Positions 26,627 to 35,734 of a DNA stretch of 64,000 nucleotides are shown piece after piece. Below the pieces are notes generated by a model. The model did not search any database. It was not told where the DNA came from and saw nothing but the letters and a program-made list of their open reading frames with translations. The stretch covers positions 64,501 through 128,500 of the forward strand of contig NZ_KE136348.1 of the NCBI RefSeq assembly GCF_000406925.1, read 5' to 3'. Positions within the stretch are counted from its first letter, which is position 1, and every line of letters begins with the position of its first letter. This DNA is from Enterococcus columbae DSM 7374 = ATCC 51263 (lineage in GTDB: Bacteria; Bacillota; Bacilli; Lactobacillales; Enterococcaceae). The translations under genes were made by a program, and so were the position numbers.

Positions 26627-27115
26627 TTTCTCACTCCATTTTCTGTTACAAAAATTATAATACAGCCTTTTATTTTAACGTTTTCATTCTATTTAATTTT
26701 TAACAAACTAATACAGCTTACAAAGTTTATTGTAACAGATTCTGAAATAAGTACAAGCCTAATCCATCAATCTTTTTCATAAGTAAAAACAACAAAGCCA
26801 CTATACACTAGCCGTTCACAAGATTGCCTTATAGCGAAATTTCAAGTTTTACAGTTAAATGAGTGAATGATTGCTCTATGCCTTGGTATAACGCGATTTT
26901 TTTGTTAATTTTTTGCAATTTTATATGCGTACTTTGCAATATCATAGCGTTTGAAGACTACTAGGAGAATGCGCTTAAAAGCGATAAAATCTAACCATTC
27001 AAAGCCATTGTCAAAGATTGATGCGTTCAAGAATTGCCATGTATCTCTTCCTATCGACAAAACAAATGACAAGCGCTATATTGAAGGTAGCAATAAACAT
27101 TAGGGAGTACAGATT
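26627..27115. other. Intergenic region of about 490 bp between ytoI and the AbrB-like gene
   Basis: No ORF with a credible start is visible. It holds the ytoI promoter near its left end. A TATGCCTTGGTATA hairpin-like sequence followed by ACGCGATTTTTTT near 26877-26903 could be a small terminator. Scattered ATAGCG/AAGCG motifs are also present. I could not assign it to a known RNA. The right end supplies the ribosome binding site (TAGGGAG) for the gene at 27116. Confidence 0.4.
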
Positions 27116-27391
27116 ATGGAAACAAAAATTATTCAGCTGCAAAATTTTCACGCGATACAATTACCAGATGCAATCATCCAACAGCTTCATTGGTCAGTAG
27201 GCAATACCGTTGTTTTGGAAGTCAATCCTACACAAGAAACATTGACTTTACATATCCAAAAACTAGCACAAAATCTATACGAAACGGATTTTGTTCAAAA
27301 TTATGATTTCGACGAAGATAGAAAAAACGATCCTTTACTTAGAAACAACTGGCCGCTGATAGGAAAAGAAAAAGCTAGCAGTATCAATTAA
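27116..27391 (+). CDS. AbrB/MazE-like (SpoVT-AbrB fold) DNA-binding protein, orphan antitoxin candidate
   Basis: A 91-residue protein. Residues 5-48 read like a swapped-hairpin AbrB/MazE domain (FHAIQLPDAIIQQLHWSVGNTVVLEV), followed by an acidic tail (about 60-80) of the kind that wraps a toxin. No MazF-like toxin gene follows; the next 250 bases hold only inverted repeats. The ATG follows TAGGGAGTACAGATT. It is the only plus-strand gene in the defence-like island and borders the restriction-modification-like operon. It could be a solitary antitoxin or a transcription regulator. Confidence 0.62.
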   Translation: METKIIQLQNFHAIQLPDAIIQQLHWSVGNTVVLEVNPTQETLTLHIQKLAQNLYETDFVQNYDFDEDRKNDPLLRNNWPLIGKEKASSIN

Positions 27392-27447
27392 ACAATTTAA
27401 ACCGTTCATGCCAAGCAAAAATCACCATCTTTAAAAAAGTAGCTCCT

Positions 27448-27499
27448 TTCTACGTAAACAGTGTACAAATAATTAAATTTATGCACTGTTTATGTAGAA
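27448..27499. repeat. 16-bp inverted repeat downstream of the AbrB-like gene
   Basis: TTCTACGTAAACAGTG at 27448-27463 pairs with CACTGTTTATGTAGAA at 27484-27499, 15 of 16 matches plus one G-U in RNA, around a 20-nt AT-rich loop. There is no T-run, so it is not an ordinary terminator; an operator, an RNA element or the scar of a mobile element are all possible. Confidence 0.55.
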
Positions 27500-27592
27500 G
27501 ATTACCAAAAATTTTCACTGGCAATATTTTACATTCATATGTATTAAACTAATTTCTCATATTTTCAAATAATAGCGGTCTGTTAGATAAAT

Positions 27593-27645
27593 AAAAAAAA
27601 GACCTACATCTAAACTAAAAAATTCTTAGTTTAAATGTAGATCTA
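27593..27645 (-). terminator. Terminator of the methyltransferase-helicase operon
   Basis: Seventeen-base arms (GACCTACATCTAAACTA at 27601-27617 and TAGTTTAAATGTAGATC at 27627-27643) with a TTTTTTTT tail on the minus strand. It lies directly after the last gene of the operon. Confidence 0.92.
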
Positions 27646-27649
27646 TTAT

Positions 27650-28696
27650 TTAATCCTCGTCTTCCATCGAACGCACTTTTTCTTCAATAAATTGAATTTC
27701 CTCTTCAGACAATCCATATTTTCTATAAAGTTGTTGATCGATTTCAGAAATAGACTTAGACCAATCAATATCAGAAGAATCAGTAAAATCCTGCATAGGT
27801 ACCTTAGCCCATTTTTCCCTAGTATTGGCTTGTGTTATCTTTAAAATACTTAACATTGCACGTGTAAATTTAGTTTTAATATACTTTAGCGCATTTATAC
27901 CTTCTTTCTTTGTTTCAAACGAACCAATCGAATTGAATGTTTCAGTATGTCCCATTTTGGGGCTACCAATAAAAGGAGAGGAAATAGTTTCTCCAAATGC
28001 ACCACTTCCATTTGCTTGTGGAAGTATTACTTTATAATAATCAAAACTTTCAGGCGTTGAAAGATACTCTCTCTTAATCCACCAAATTTCACGTTGATTG
28101 TTAATACGACCAATAACAGCTACATCGTCGTCATTACGTTTTTCTTTAAAAAATACTATATTCTCAAGTATTTTGAATGCACTTGAGCCGACATCTTTAG
28201 AGTGTCCTTTGGATTGAATATCTATTATTTTAGGATGATCCTCTAGCGCTTTATCGCTTAATCTGTATACTCCACGTCCAGTAATAATCTCATTCATTGT
28301 ATGATTAAGTTGAGGGGTAACTTTATGTAAAATACTATTTAATTCAGTATAGGTAGTAAAAACATCAATAGGTATATACTCTTTATTTTCATCTCGATAA
28401 GAAATTGCTACTCCTCCTTTAATGTCTGTAGTAGGAAAAACTACAGAAGAATCTTGAATATAATCGATAATTTTAAAATGAGGATCATTTAGCATTTTTT
28501 GATTCCATTTTTTTGGAGTAGCGCCTGCATTAAATAAAAAACGTGCAGGCGTAATAAAAGAAACAATCGGCGAAATATTGTATGCCTCTTCCATAAATAA
28601 ATGATAGATTGGTGGAGTTTGTGTACTATCACCCTTTGCTTCTTCTTGATAAGGTGGATTCCCTATGATTACATCAAATTGAAATTTATCTTCCAA
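27650..28696 (-). CDS. Eco57I-like adenine-specific DNA methyltransferase, catalytic (motif IV) half
   Basis: A 348-residue protein that begins only 10 residues before the catalytic motif FDVIIGNPPY (NPPY at 13-16). It therefore lacks the SAM-binding motif I that precedes this motif in intact gamma-class N6-adenine methyltransferases. The rest (about 50-340) resembles the target-recognition and C-terminal part of Eco57I-like enzymes. I place the start at a TTG at 28696, eight bases after a GGAGG that lies inside the last codons of the helicase gene; the two overlap by 11 bases. The upstream gene ends with a motif X/I-like region, so the two products probably act as one methyltransferase. Confidence 0.82.
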   Translation of the reverse strand: MEDKFQFDVIIGNPPYQEEAKGDSTQTPPIYHLFMEEAYNISPIVSFITPARFLFNAGATPKKWNQKMLNDPHFKIIDYIQDSSVVFPTTDIKGGVAISYRDENKEYIPIDVFTTYTELNSILHKVTPQLNHTMNEIITGRGVYRLSDKALEDHPKIIDIQSKGHSKDVGSSAFKILENIVFFKEKRNDDDVAVIGRINNQREIWWIKREYLSTPESFDYYKVILPQANGSGAFGETISSPFIGSPKMGHTETFNSIGSFETKKEGINALKYIKTKFTRAMLSILKITQANTREKWAKVPMQDFTDSSDIDWSKSISEIDQQLYRKYGLSEEEIQFIEEKVRSMEDED

Positions 28697-31600
28697 TCTT
28701 GTCACCTCCGAATACTTTTTGAATGGTTTCTCTCATTGTACCATCCTTAGCTGGTTGTTCTAAATTCATAAGTTTCAAATTTTTACTAGAAATTTCTGGG
28801 AATGGTCCAAATACAAAATTTTTCGCAATTTGATAGATAATTTCTGTTGGAGCAGCACCATAAATTTGATTTTCCATAATATGACGTATCCGTTCCGTTT
28901 TATCAGGAAAAGCCTTAATCAACCCCTCGCTTTGATATAACTTTTTAGCAATCTCTGTTAAAAATAAGCCAGATTTTACATATGGATCAAAGAATGTTTT
29001 CGTTGGATCATCAAAAATTCCAGGATTTTCCTTTTCTAAACTTTCAACCATTAACTTCACATATTTTTTGGGGGTGAATTTTTGATTTGTCTTTTGTAAA
29101 GGAATGTAGTCAAAAATATCTATTTCCTGACTTTCATCAAAATAATTGCCTAATTGTTGCTTTAGTCTTAAAAATTCTTGAATCGATTCATTAAAGACAA
29201 CTTCATCAAATAACTTTCCTTCAAAATACTTCACTTCACCAGTTTCACTATCTATATATTCTCCACCATCTCGTAACATACGAAACTGTTCTTCGCTAAT
29301 TCCAGTCACCTCATAAAATACCTCATCTGGTGTATATTCATCAAAGTTAGCTAAAGTTAAGCCATTATCCCCATAAGCCATAACAAAACTTGGAATAGTT
29401 CTGGAAAAACCTCTTAAGTGGTCACGTACATCATTTTCCACCATCTTCATTTTTCGTTTTTCTTGTCGTTCATATTGTTCCTTTATTACATCTTTTTGTA
29501 ATTCTTCCATCGATTCATTGATAACCGAAACAAGCTTTTCTTGTTGAACCTTAAACAAATCATCTAATTGCTTAATTTGTTCATGTTCAAGTTGTTGTTT
29601 TTCAGCTTCGTTCTTAGCGTTTTCTTGTTTTTTAGCAAATTCTAAATGAATAGAGGCTGTTTTCTTATTTAATTCAATTCTATTTTCATTTATTTTTTCA
29701 GCAACCTTATTTTTCATCGTTTGTTGCATCTTATTAACATCTGATTTAGTAGGATTATCAAAATGTTTATCTAATTCTTTTTTCGTAGGCATAATCTGAG
29801 AAGCAAGCTGTTTGGCAACTTTGTCAACAAACTTATCATCATTTTTTTCAACAAGATTTTGTGCGTTAGTTTCTAAAGTTTCTACCACCTCAGTCATTTT
29901 CTCATCAGAAAACAGACCATTAGTTGTGTTAATAACCAATTCATCACTAATTTCAATTTCACCATTATCATTTAGGTTCAAATGTGACGTATCCACTTGT
30001 TTATTTTTCTTCTTGTCTTCTTTTGCAGGTGTTAATTGATTAATTGTTTCTTGAATTACTTGAGGTGCACGGAAAATATTCGCAATATTGGCAAATAAAA
30101 AGTTACTCATAAATCCATGACGAACCACTTCAGTTGCTTTGATTTTTCTTGGAATGGTTAATACTTTTTCTGCATCCAATTCAACCATTTTACCAAATTC
30201 ATCTTCACCAATCACAGGTAAAAAATTCAAAAGTGTTTGAATATTCACTTCACGATTTCCGCTTGTGCCCTTTCCACCCGTTGTAGAAGTTTTCAAATCA
30301 TTGGCAAATTCATCAAATAAAATCAGGGTTCTTTCGGGTGCAAAATCAAAAACATATGCATTTTCTTTACGTTTTAACTTGTTATCCTCCACATATTGAT
30401 ATGGATTCTGCGCTCGAAATGCTGCTTGCATATATAGTGCAGGAGATTTAATGTTTGATAGCATCAATACAGCTGTCCACTCTGGAATAGTTACACCAGT
30501 TGTTAACTGACCTACAGATAAAGTAATTGTTTTATCAGATTTTCGGACTGCCTCTCTTACTAAATCAAGGCTCTTTGCATTACGCTCATAATCTGTACTT
30601 TCACCTTGATTATCCAGCTCTTTTTTCCCATTTCCAGCAGCTAATACTACCTGGTATTCTTTAAATACAGGGTGCTCTGCCAATAATTTTGCCATCGCTT
30701 TAGCTGAATCTACACGGTCTAAAAGCCAAAAAGTATGTTTTAATTCATTTCGTAATTCAGGTGTAGAAAATGGATATTTATCATTTTGTGTCAGTCTATC
30801 TAAAAATAACTGTACCTCTTCTTCATACTTGAATCGTCCATTTTCATTGGTTGCAAAAAACTCATTTAAATCAAAATAATACGCATGCTCTTCTCCGTCT
30901 ACTTCTACTCCTTCAGAGGCTTTATCAATCATCATATTTGACAATTGATAGGTAAACATATTTAAAGTTGGCAAATTTTCATATGGATTATAATCTTCAC
31001 TATTCCAAGATTGTTTTGCTTGTTGTTCATCTTCATAAGACCAAGTATATATTTGCTCATCGGAAAATTTATCATTCGCGAGTGCTTTAAACGGTGTACC
31101 TGATAAGTGTAAGAAATGCTTAGCTTTTAATACATTGAATGCAGCATCTGTTTTAAATGTATCAATAGCTTCATGGGCTTCATCTATTATCACAATATCC
31201 CATTGTGTATTAGCTACCCATTTTAATTTATCATATCCTCCCGTACCAAAATACATCGATCCTTTCAAATCTTGTAAACTGACAAACGCAATTTGACCTT
31301 TAGTACTCATTTCATCCTTATTTGCCAAAGCTTTGTATTCTTCTCGACTCAAAACTGGACGATTTTTTAAAGCTTCACTTTCGCTAATAAACAGATATTC
31401 TGTTTGCCATTGGATAAATTTTTCATAGTCATCATACCAAGAATTAGCAATTGCTGGACGATTTGTCACAATTAGCACATTAACAGCATTCAACTTACGA
31501 ATTAAGTCGTAACTAGCTAACGTTTTTCCAAATCGAGGTTTTGCATTCCATAAAAATTCTTTTCCACCATTATTAAAATATTGAAACGCTTGGTTAACAG

Positions 31601-32024
31601 CCTCAGCTTGTTCTTTTCTCAGTATGTAATCAGACTGATTATTTGATTTCTTATTTTGCATCCAGTCTCCAAATGCAAAGTCCTTAAAATCCTTTTTTGA
31701 TTGAGCAACATCATCATGATAGTTAAACCATTCAGAATTTTTTTCACGTTCTACTTTACGGATTCGAGTTAAAAAATTATGAAAATCATGATCATTAAAA
31801 TATTTCTCCTCCTCTGATAAATTAGCATCTGAATATCTCGCATCATAACTCCAGATTAATTCTTTTTTTATTTGTAGTTGGCTTGCTTGCTCCTCAACCC
31901 TATCTTGAGCACTTCTTGTTGTATAACCTATTTTAAACCATCCTTGATACTTAGGAATATCCGGAGTTCGCCAAGCATAAATTATTGGTTTGATTGTTTT
32001 AGTCGTTTGAATCACTGTTTTCAT
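28686..32024 (-). CDS. GIY-YIG nuclease / SF2 helicase / methyltransferase-N multidomain protein
   Basis: An 1112-residue protein. Residues 12-45 fit a GIY-YIG nuclease of the T5orf172 type: IIYAW, then WFKIGYT with the downstream arginine of RSAQDR, and a candidate metal-binding glutamate in EEEKYF near 73. The helicase core follows, with Walker A AKPRFGKT (161-168), DEAH (281-284), SGTP (308-311), TTGVTIPEW (508-516) and the arginine-containing QAAFRAQNP (533-541). A charged coiled-coil region spans about 700-880. The C-terminus has FTPKKYV (982-989) and FDPYVKSGLF (1012-1021), resembling methyltransferase motifs X and I but without the usual GxG. It overlaps both flanking genes. A restriction or defence role is inferred. 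Confidence 0.8.
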   Translation of the reverse strand: MKTVIQTTKTIKPIIYAWRTPDIPKYQGWFKIGYTTRSAQDRVEEQASQLQIKKELIWSYDARYSDANLSEEEKYFNDHDFHNFLTRIRKVEREKNSEWFNYHDDVAQSKKDFKDFAFGDWMQNKKSNNQSDYILRKEQAEAVNQAFQYFNNGGKEFLWNAKPRFGKTLASYDLIRKLNAVNVLIVTNRPAIANSWYDDYEKFIQWQTEYLFISESEALKNRPVLSREEYKALANKDEMSTKGQIAFVSLQDLKGSMYFGTGGYDKLKWVANTQWDIVIIDEAHEAIDTFKTDAAFNVLKAKHFLHLSGTPFKALANDKFSDEQIYTWSYEDEQQAKQSWNSEDYNPYENLPTLNMFTYQLSNMMIDKASEGVEVDGEEHAYYFDLNEFFATNENGRFKYEEEVQLFLDRLTQNDKYPFSTPELRNELKHTFWLLDRVDSAKAMAKLLAEHPVFKEYQVVLAAGNGKKELDNQGESTDYERNAKSLDLVREAVRKSDKTITLSVGQLTTGVTIPEWTAVLMLSNIKSPALYMQAAFRAQNPYQYVEDNKLKRKENAYVFDFAPERTLILFDEFANDLKTSTTGGKGTSGNREVNIQTLLNFLPVIGEDEFGKMVELDAEKVLTIPRKIKATEVVRHGFMSNFLFANIANIFRAPQVIQETINQLTPAKEDKKKNKQVDTSHLNLNDNGEIEISDELVINTTNGLFSDEKMTEVVETLETNAQNLVEKNDDKFVDKVAKQLASQIMPTKKELDKHFDNPTKSDVNKMQQTMKNKVAEKINENRIELNKKTASIHLEFAKKQENAKNEAEKQQLEHEQIKQLDDLFKVQQEKLVSVINESMEELQKDVIKEQYERQEKRKMKMVENDVRDHLRGFSRTIPSFVMAYGDNGLTLANFDEYTPDEVFYEVTGISEEQFRMLRDGGEYIDSETGEVKYFEGKLFDEVVFNESIQEFLRLKQQLGNYFDESQEIDIFDYIPLQKTNQKFTPKKYVKLMVESLEKENPGIFDDPTKTFFDPYVKSGLFLTEIAKKLYQSEGLIKAFPDKTERIRHIMENQIYGAAPTEIIYQIAKNFVFGPFPEISSKNLKLMNLEQPAKDGTMRETIQKVFGGDKIGR

Positions 32025-32694
32025 CCACTAATTTCTCCTCATATATTTTTTTAAAAGGAACAATTTTATACTCTTTTTTAGTAATAGATTCTTCTTCGGC
32101 AAATAAATCTAGTTGCACAGCAGGCGAATGATAATATTCTTCAATTGTAGGTTTATCTTTAAACAGACTAGAATATATAAAAGGAATTCGCTTCACAGTA
32201 TCGTTTTGTTCATCAATAATTTTCCACTGCGAAAAAATTATTTCCTCTCCTGAATCTGTTTTTCTAGTAAGTGTATTTCCATGAACAATATTTGTCGTCA
32301 ATATACATTGAACACTTTTATAAAAATCGGTTCTCTCACTCGCTTCTTTTTGATAAACTTGTTTATAATTTTCTAACATGACATCTGCCATTCGCCATCG
32401 AGCAGTTATAACATTATCGCTTAATAATTCTATTGCATAAATACTTGCTAACACTCTCAAAGCCTTATTTTCCCAATTTTTTTTAGAAGAATATAAATAT
32501 GACAATTTCTTTTCTAAAATAGCCACTAAAAAATTTCCCTCTCCACATGATGGCTCTAGAAAAGTTGCATCAATATTTTTTAATTTCTCAGTTATTTCTG
32601 GAATAGCAAGCATTTTTTCGATAATCCAATCCGGTGTAAATACTTCACCATGTCTTTGAACTCTTGTTTTATTTTTAATTAGAGATTCGTTCAT
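31999..32694 (-). CDS. N6-adenine DNA methyltransferase-like protein with SAM motif but no NPPY motif
   Basis: A 231-residue protein with the N-terminal signature RVQRHGEVFTP (11-21) and the SAM-binding motif I FLEPSCGEGNFL (45-56) of N6-adenine methyltransferases. An IYAIEL motif II follows. The place where NPPY is expected (about 150-190) holds only a GNTLT segment and no catalytic tetrapeptide. ATG at 32694 is preferred over a GTG at 32703 that overlaps the ribosome binding site. It is the first gene of the three-gene operon and overlaps the helicase gene by 26 bases. It probably forms part of a composite methyltransferase. Confidence 0.8.
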   Translation of the reverse strand: MNESLIKNKTRVQRHGEVFTPDWIIEKMLAIPEITEKLKNIDATFLEPSCGEGNFLVAILEKKLSYLYSSKKNWENKALRVLASIYAIELLSDNVITARWRMADVMLENYKQVYQKEASERTDFYKSVQCILTTNIVHGNTLTRKTDSGEEIIFSQWKIIDEQNDTVKRIPFIYSSLFKDKPTIEEYYHSPAVQLDLFAEEESITKKEYKIVPFKKIYEEKLVDENSDSND

Positions 32695-32766
32695 CTTTCC
32701 CACCCTTCTTTAAATCCTAATAATGCTATTTTTATTATACAATGAATTTCTATTACAAACTATATT

Positions 32767-32806
32767 AAAATAACCAAGAAGGCTAAGCGCACTTCTTGGT
32801 TATTAC
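32767..32806 (-). terminator. Terminator after rnjB
   Basis: AATAACCAAGAAG (32769-32781) and CTTCTTGGTTATT (32792-32804) form a perfect 13-bp stem, with a T-rich tail on the minus strand. Confidence 0.85.
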
Positions 32807-32810
32807 TAAA

Positions 32811-34493
32811 TCAATATTTTTTGCCTTTACGGCCGCTTGCTTCCATAATCACAGGTAAAATGACCGGACGGCGACGGGTTTGTTCAAATAAATAGCGACT
32901 TAATTGATCGCGAATATCTTGTTTTAAATTTCCCCAATCAAAGCCATCCTCAGCTAAATGCGTTTCTACGATTGACTGAACCAGCTCGGCACTTTCTCTA
33001 ATCAAATCACGGCTAGCCTTCACGTAGACAAAACCTCTAGAGGTAATCTGTGGAGAAGAAATAATTTTCTTTTCACGACGACTAATCGTAACCACCGCGA
33101 CAAAAATACCATCTTCTGATAAAACCTTACGATCACGCAAGACAATGTTGCCAATATCCCCGATTCCTTTACCATCAATCATCACATTTTCGGCAGGTAC
33201 CGCACCATTTAGTACTAACTCGCCTTTTTGATAACTCAAAACATCGCCTTTACCAGCAATAATGACTTGATTTGCTTGGTAGCCTAGCTGTTTAGCTAAA
33301 TTTGCATGGGCAGCTAACTGGCGATATTCCCCTTGGACTGGGATTAAATATTTTGGCTGCATTAAATTCAGCATTAATTGTAAATCATTGGCATTAGCAT
33401 GACCAGAAACCACTAAATTATCTGAAATATTTTTCACCGTTCCGCCTGCTCGATAGATAATATCCTCGGTTTTTGCTACCACCGTTTCCATCGCAATTGT
33501 CGGCGTAGTCGTGATATAGACTAAATCGCCCTCTTGAATTTTTAAAGTACGGTGAGTCCCTTTAGCCATCTTTTGTAAAGCACGAATTGGCTCACCCATC
33601 CGACCTGTTTCTAAAATGACTAATTCTTCTGGACGGTATTTCTTCATTTCTTTTTGGGTAATAAATAAGTTTTCATCAGGTAAAGTCAATTTGCCTAGCT
33701 TCATCGCTGTACGAATAATCTTGCCGAAGTCTTGACCGGTCAATACGATTTTGCGATTAGAGCGGTAGCTAGCATCAATTACTTGTTGCACTCGTTGCAA
33801 GTTACTTGCCACACAAGCCACAACAATTCTGCCTTCCCAATAAAGAATGGTATCATACACTTCATCAGCAATCTGTAATTCTGAGGCCACACTTTGCTGA
33901 TTTTCCGCATTGCTAGAAGTGCTTAATAAAGCCAATACACCTTCACGACCAATTTCAGCTAAACGAGCAAAGTCGGTTTTATACGAAGCACTGGCCGATT
34001 GGTCAAATTTAAAATCACCCGTATAAACAATATTCCCTTCAGCTGTTTTTAGACTAATCCCTACTGAATCTGGGATAGAATGTGTCGTTCTAAAGAAAGA
34101 AATCACAGTTGAACCAAAATCAATTTCAGTAAATTCATCAATAACATGAAATTCCTTGAAACGTTTGGTTGCTTCATAACGATGAACATTCAACTTGGCT
34201 AATTCAATCGTTAATTTCGTTCCAAAAACCGGCGCTTGAATCTCCTCTAAGAAGTAAGGTAACGCGCCAATCGCATCTGGATGTCCGTGCGTTAAAAAGA
34301 CTCCAGCTACTCGATTGGCATTTTCCTTCAAATAAGTAAAGTCAGGAATGATGGTATCAATTCCTAGTAACTCGTTTTCTGGATAACGCAGCCCGCAATC
34401 CAGCACAAAAATATCATTGTCTACCTCGACAACAAATAGATTTTTACCACTTTCACGAATTCCGCTCAGTGGAATAATATTTATTTTAGTCAA
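32811..34493 (-). CDS. rnjB: Ribonuclease J2
   Basis: A 560-residue metallo-beta-lactamase/beta-CASP ribonuclease. The metal motif reads HGHPDAIG (residues 69-76) instead of HGHxDHIG; loss of the second histidine is the hallmark of the J2 paralogue, which has weak activity and works with RNase J1. The C-terminal RNase J domain follows, with SGHANANDLQLM near 370. The likely start is a TTG at 34493 after AGAGGTGA; the ATG at 34514 precedes that site. Position next to asd is conserved in other Firmicutes. Confidence 0.92.
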   Translation of the reverse strand: MTKINIIPLSGIRESGKNLFVVEVDNDIFVLDCGLRYPENELLGIDTIIPDFTYLKENANRVAGVFLTHGHPDAIGALPYFLEEIQAPVFGTKLTIELAKLNVHRYEATKRFKEFHVIDEFTEIDFGSTVISFFRTTHSIPDSVGISLKTAEGNIVYTGDFKFDQSASASYKTDFARLAEIGREGVLALLSTSSNAENQQSVASELQIADEVYDTILYWEGRIVVACVASNLQRVQQVIDASYRSNRKIVLTGQDFGKIIRTAMKLGKLTLPDENLFITQKEMKKYRPEELVILETGRMGEPIRALQKMAKGTHRTLKIQEGDLVYITTTPTIAMETVVAKTEDIIYRAGGTVKNISDNLVVSGHANANDLQLMLNLMQPKYLIPVQGEYRQLAAHANLAKQLGYQANQVIIAGKGDVLSYQKGELVLNGAVPAENVMIDGKGIGDIGNIVLRDRKVLSEDGIFVAVVTISRREKKIISSPQITSRGFVYVKASRDLIRESAELVQSIVETHLAEDGFDWGNLKQDIRDQLSRYLFEQTRRRPVILPVIMEASGRKGKKY

Positions 34494-34620
34494 AAAATTC
34501 ACCTCTAAATTCATTTTTTATGTATATATCGTTCTTTTTTATTCAAAACATATGAATGATTACATTCCTATTATACATGAATTTTAGATAAAGCCAAAAG
34601 AATTAAGAAGTTTTTTATCT

Positions 34621-34665
34621 AAAAAAGATTACAAATCTCATTGAAGAGAATTGTAATCTTTTTGC
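34621..34665 (-). terminator. Terminator between asd and rnjB
   Basis: AAAAAGATTACAA and TTGTAATCTTTTT arms with a 17-nt loop and a T tail on the minus strand. It makes asd and rnjB separable transcription units. Confidence 0.85.
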
Positions 34666-34669
34666 CTAA

Positions 34670-35734
34670 CTATTTACTTGGTACGCGGACTAAATCCATT
34701 TCATGCAAGGTTTCAGCAATTTGCACGGAATTCCAAGCCGCTCCTTTTAATAAATTATCTGAAACAACCCATAGATGTAACCCGGTTTCGACATCTAAGT
34801 CTTTACGGATACGACCAACAAAGGTTTCCTTCTTACCCACTGCATTTAGCGCTTGAGGATAAATTTGTTGACTTGGATCGTCTTCTAAAACAACACCAGG
34901 TGCCTCTTTTAGTAAGCTACGAACTTCATCTACAGTTAATGGAGTCTTTGTTTCGATATAGACTGATTCAGAATGGCCACTTAATACTGGCACACGCACG
35001 CAGGTTGCAGAAACCTTAATGCTGCTATCAGACATAATCTTTTTCGTTTCGTTGACCATTTTCCATTCTTCATAAGTATAACCTTCATCAGCAAAAACAT
35101 CGATTTGCGCTAAAGCATTGAAGGCTAATGGATAGTGCTTTTTATCGCCACCACAAGGTAAAATTTCGGCAGTCAATTCGTTTAATGGTGTGCCATTAGC
35201 GAAAGCCTTCACTTGATTGCTCAATTCTTCAATCGCACGAGCACCTGCACCAGATACCGCTTGATAAGTCGAAACAATCACGCGATCTAACCCAGCTTTT
35301 TGACGGATTGGCTCTAAAGCAACCATCATTTGAATCGTTGAACAGTTTGGATTTGCAATAATTCCTTTATGCTCCTTCAAGGCTTCTTTATTCACCTCAG
35401 GCACAACCAATGGAATTCCTTCATGCATTCTAAAATAACTCGTATTATCGACAACTACAGCACCACGTTTCACCGCTTCAGGAGCAAAGACCTTAGAAAT
35501 ACTACCACCTGCACTAAACAAGGCAATATCAACGCCTTCAAAAGATTCTGGCACCAATTCTTCAATGGTCAATTCTTCCTCTTTAAAATAAGCTTTTTTA
35601 CCTGCTGAACGCTTTGAAGCTAATAATTTTACCGCCTTAATTGGTAAAGTCGATTGCTCCAACATTTCAATCATTTTTGTTCCTACCGCACCGGTTGCAC
35701 CGACGACAGCTACTGTATAGGATTTTGCCAACAT
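34670..35734 (-). CDS. asd: Aspartate-semialdehyde dehydrogenase
   Basis: A 354-residue enzyme with NADP-binding [10 protein letters not shown] (about 11-20), catalytic cysteine in NPNCSTIQ near 130 and the SGHSESV motif near 245. It reduces aspartyl phosphate to aspartate semialdehyde, the substrate of DapA and of homoserine dehydrogenase. The ATG at 35734 has AAAGGAG five bases upstream; the GTG at 35740 is too close to it. It is divergent from luxS and lies upstream of rnjB. Confidence 0.95.
   Translation of the reverse strand: MLAKSYTVAVVGATGAVGTKMIEMLEQSTLPIKAVKLLASKRSAGKKAYFKEEELTIEELVPESFEGVDIALFSAGGSISKVFAPEAVKRGAVVVDNTSYFRMHEGIPLVVPEVNKEALKEHKGIIANPNCSTIQMMVALEPIRQKAGLDRVIVSTYQAVSGAGARAIEELSNQVKAFANGTPLNELTAEILPCGGDKKHYPLAFNALAQIDVFADEGYTYEEWKMVNETKKIMSDSSIKVSATCVRVPVLSGHSESVYIETKTPLTVDEVRSLLKEAPGVVLEDDPSQQIYPQALNAVGKKETFVGRIRKDLDVETGLHLWVVSDNLLKGAAWNSVQIAETLHEMDLVRVPSK

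Noticed and set aside
26800-26960. tracrRNA or CRISPR remnant in the gap before the AbrB-like gene
   Set aside because: Fragments such as GTTTTACAGTTA looked repeat-like, but no second copy, no spacer and no cas9 were found.
28686-28705. Frameshift splitting one helicase-methyltransferase protein
   Set aside because: A perfectly placed GGAGG and TTG start lie at the junction, which favours a real gene boundary; kept only as the alternative hypothesis.
32811-34493. RNase J1
   Set aside because: The metal motif is HGHPDAIG, lacking the second His of J1; position beside asd also fits J2.
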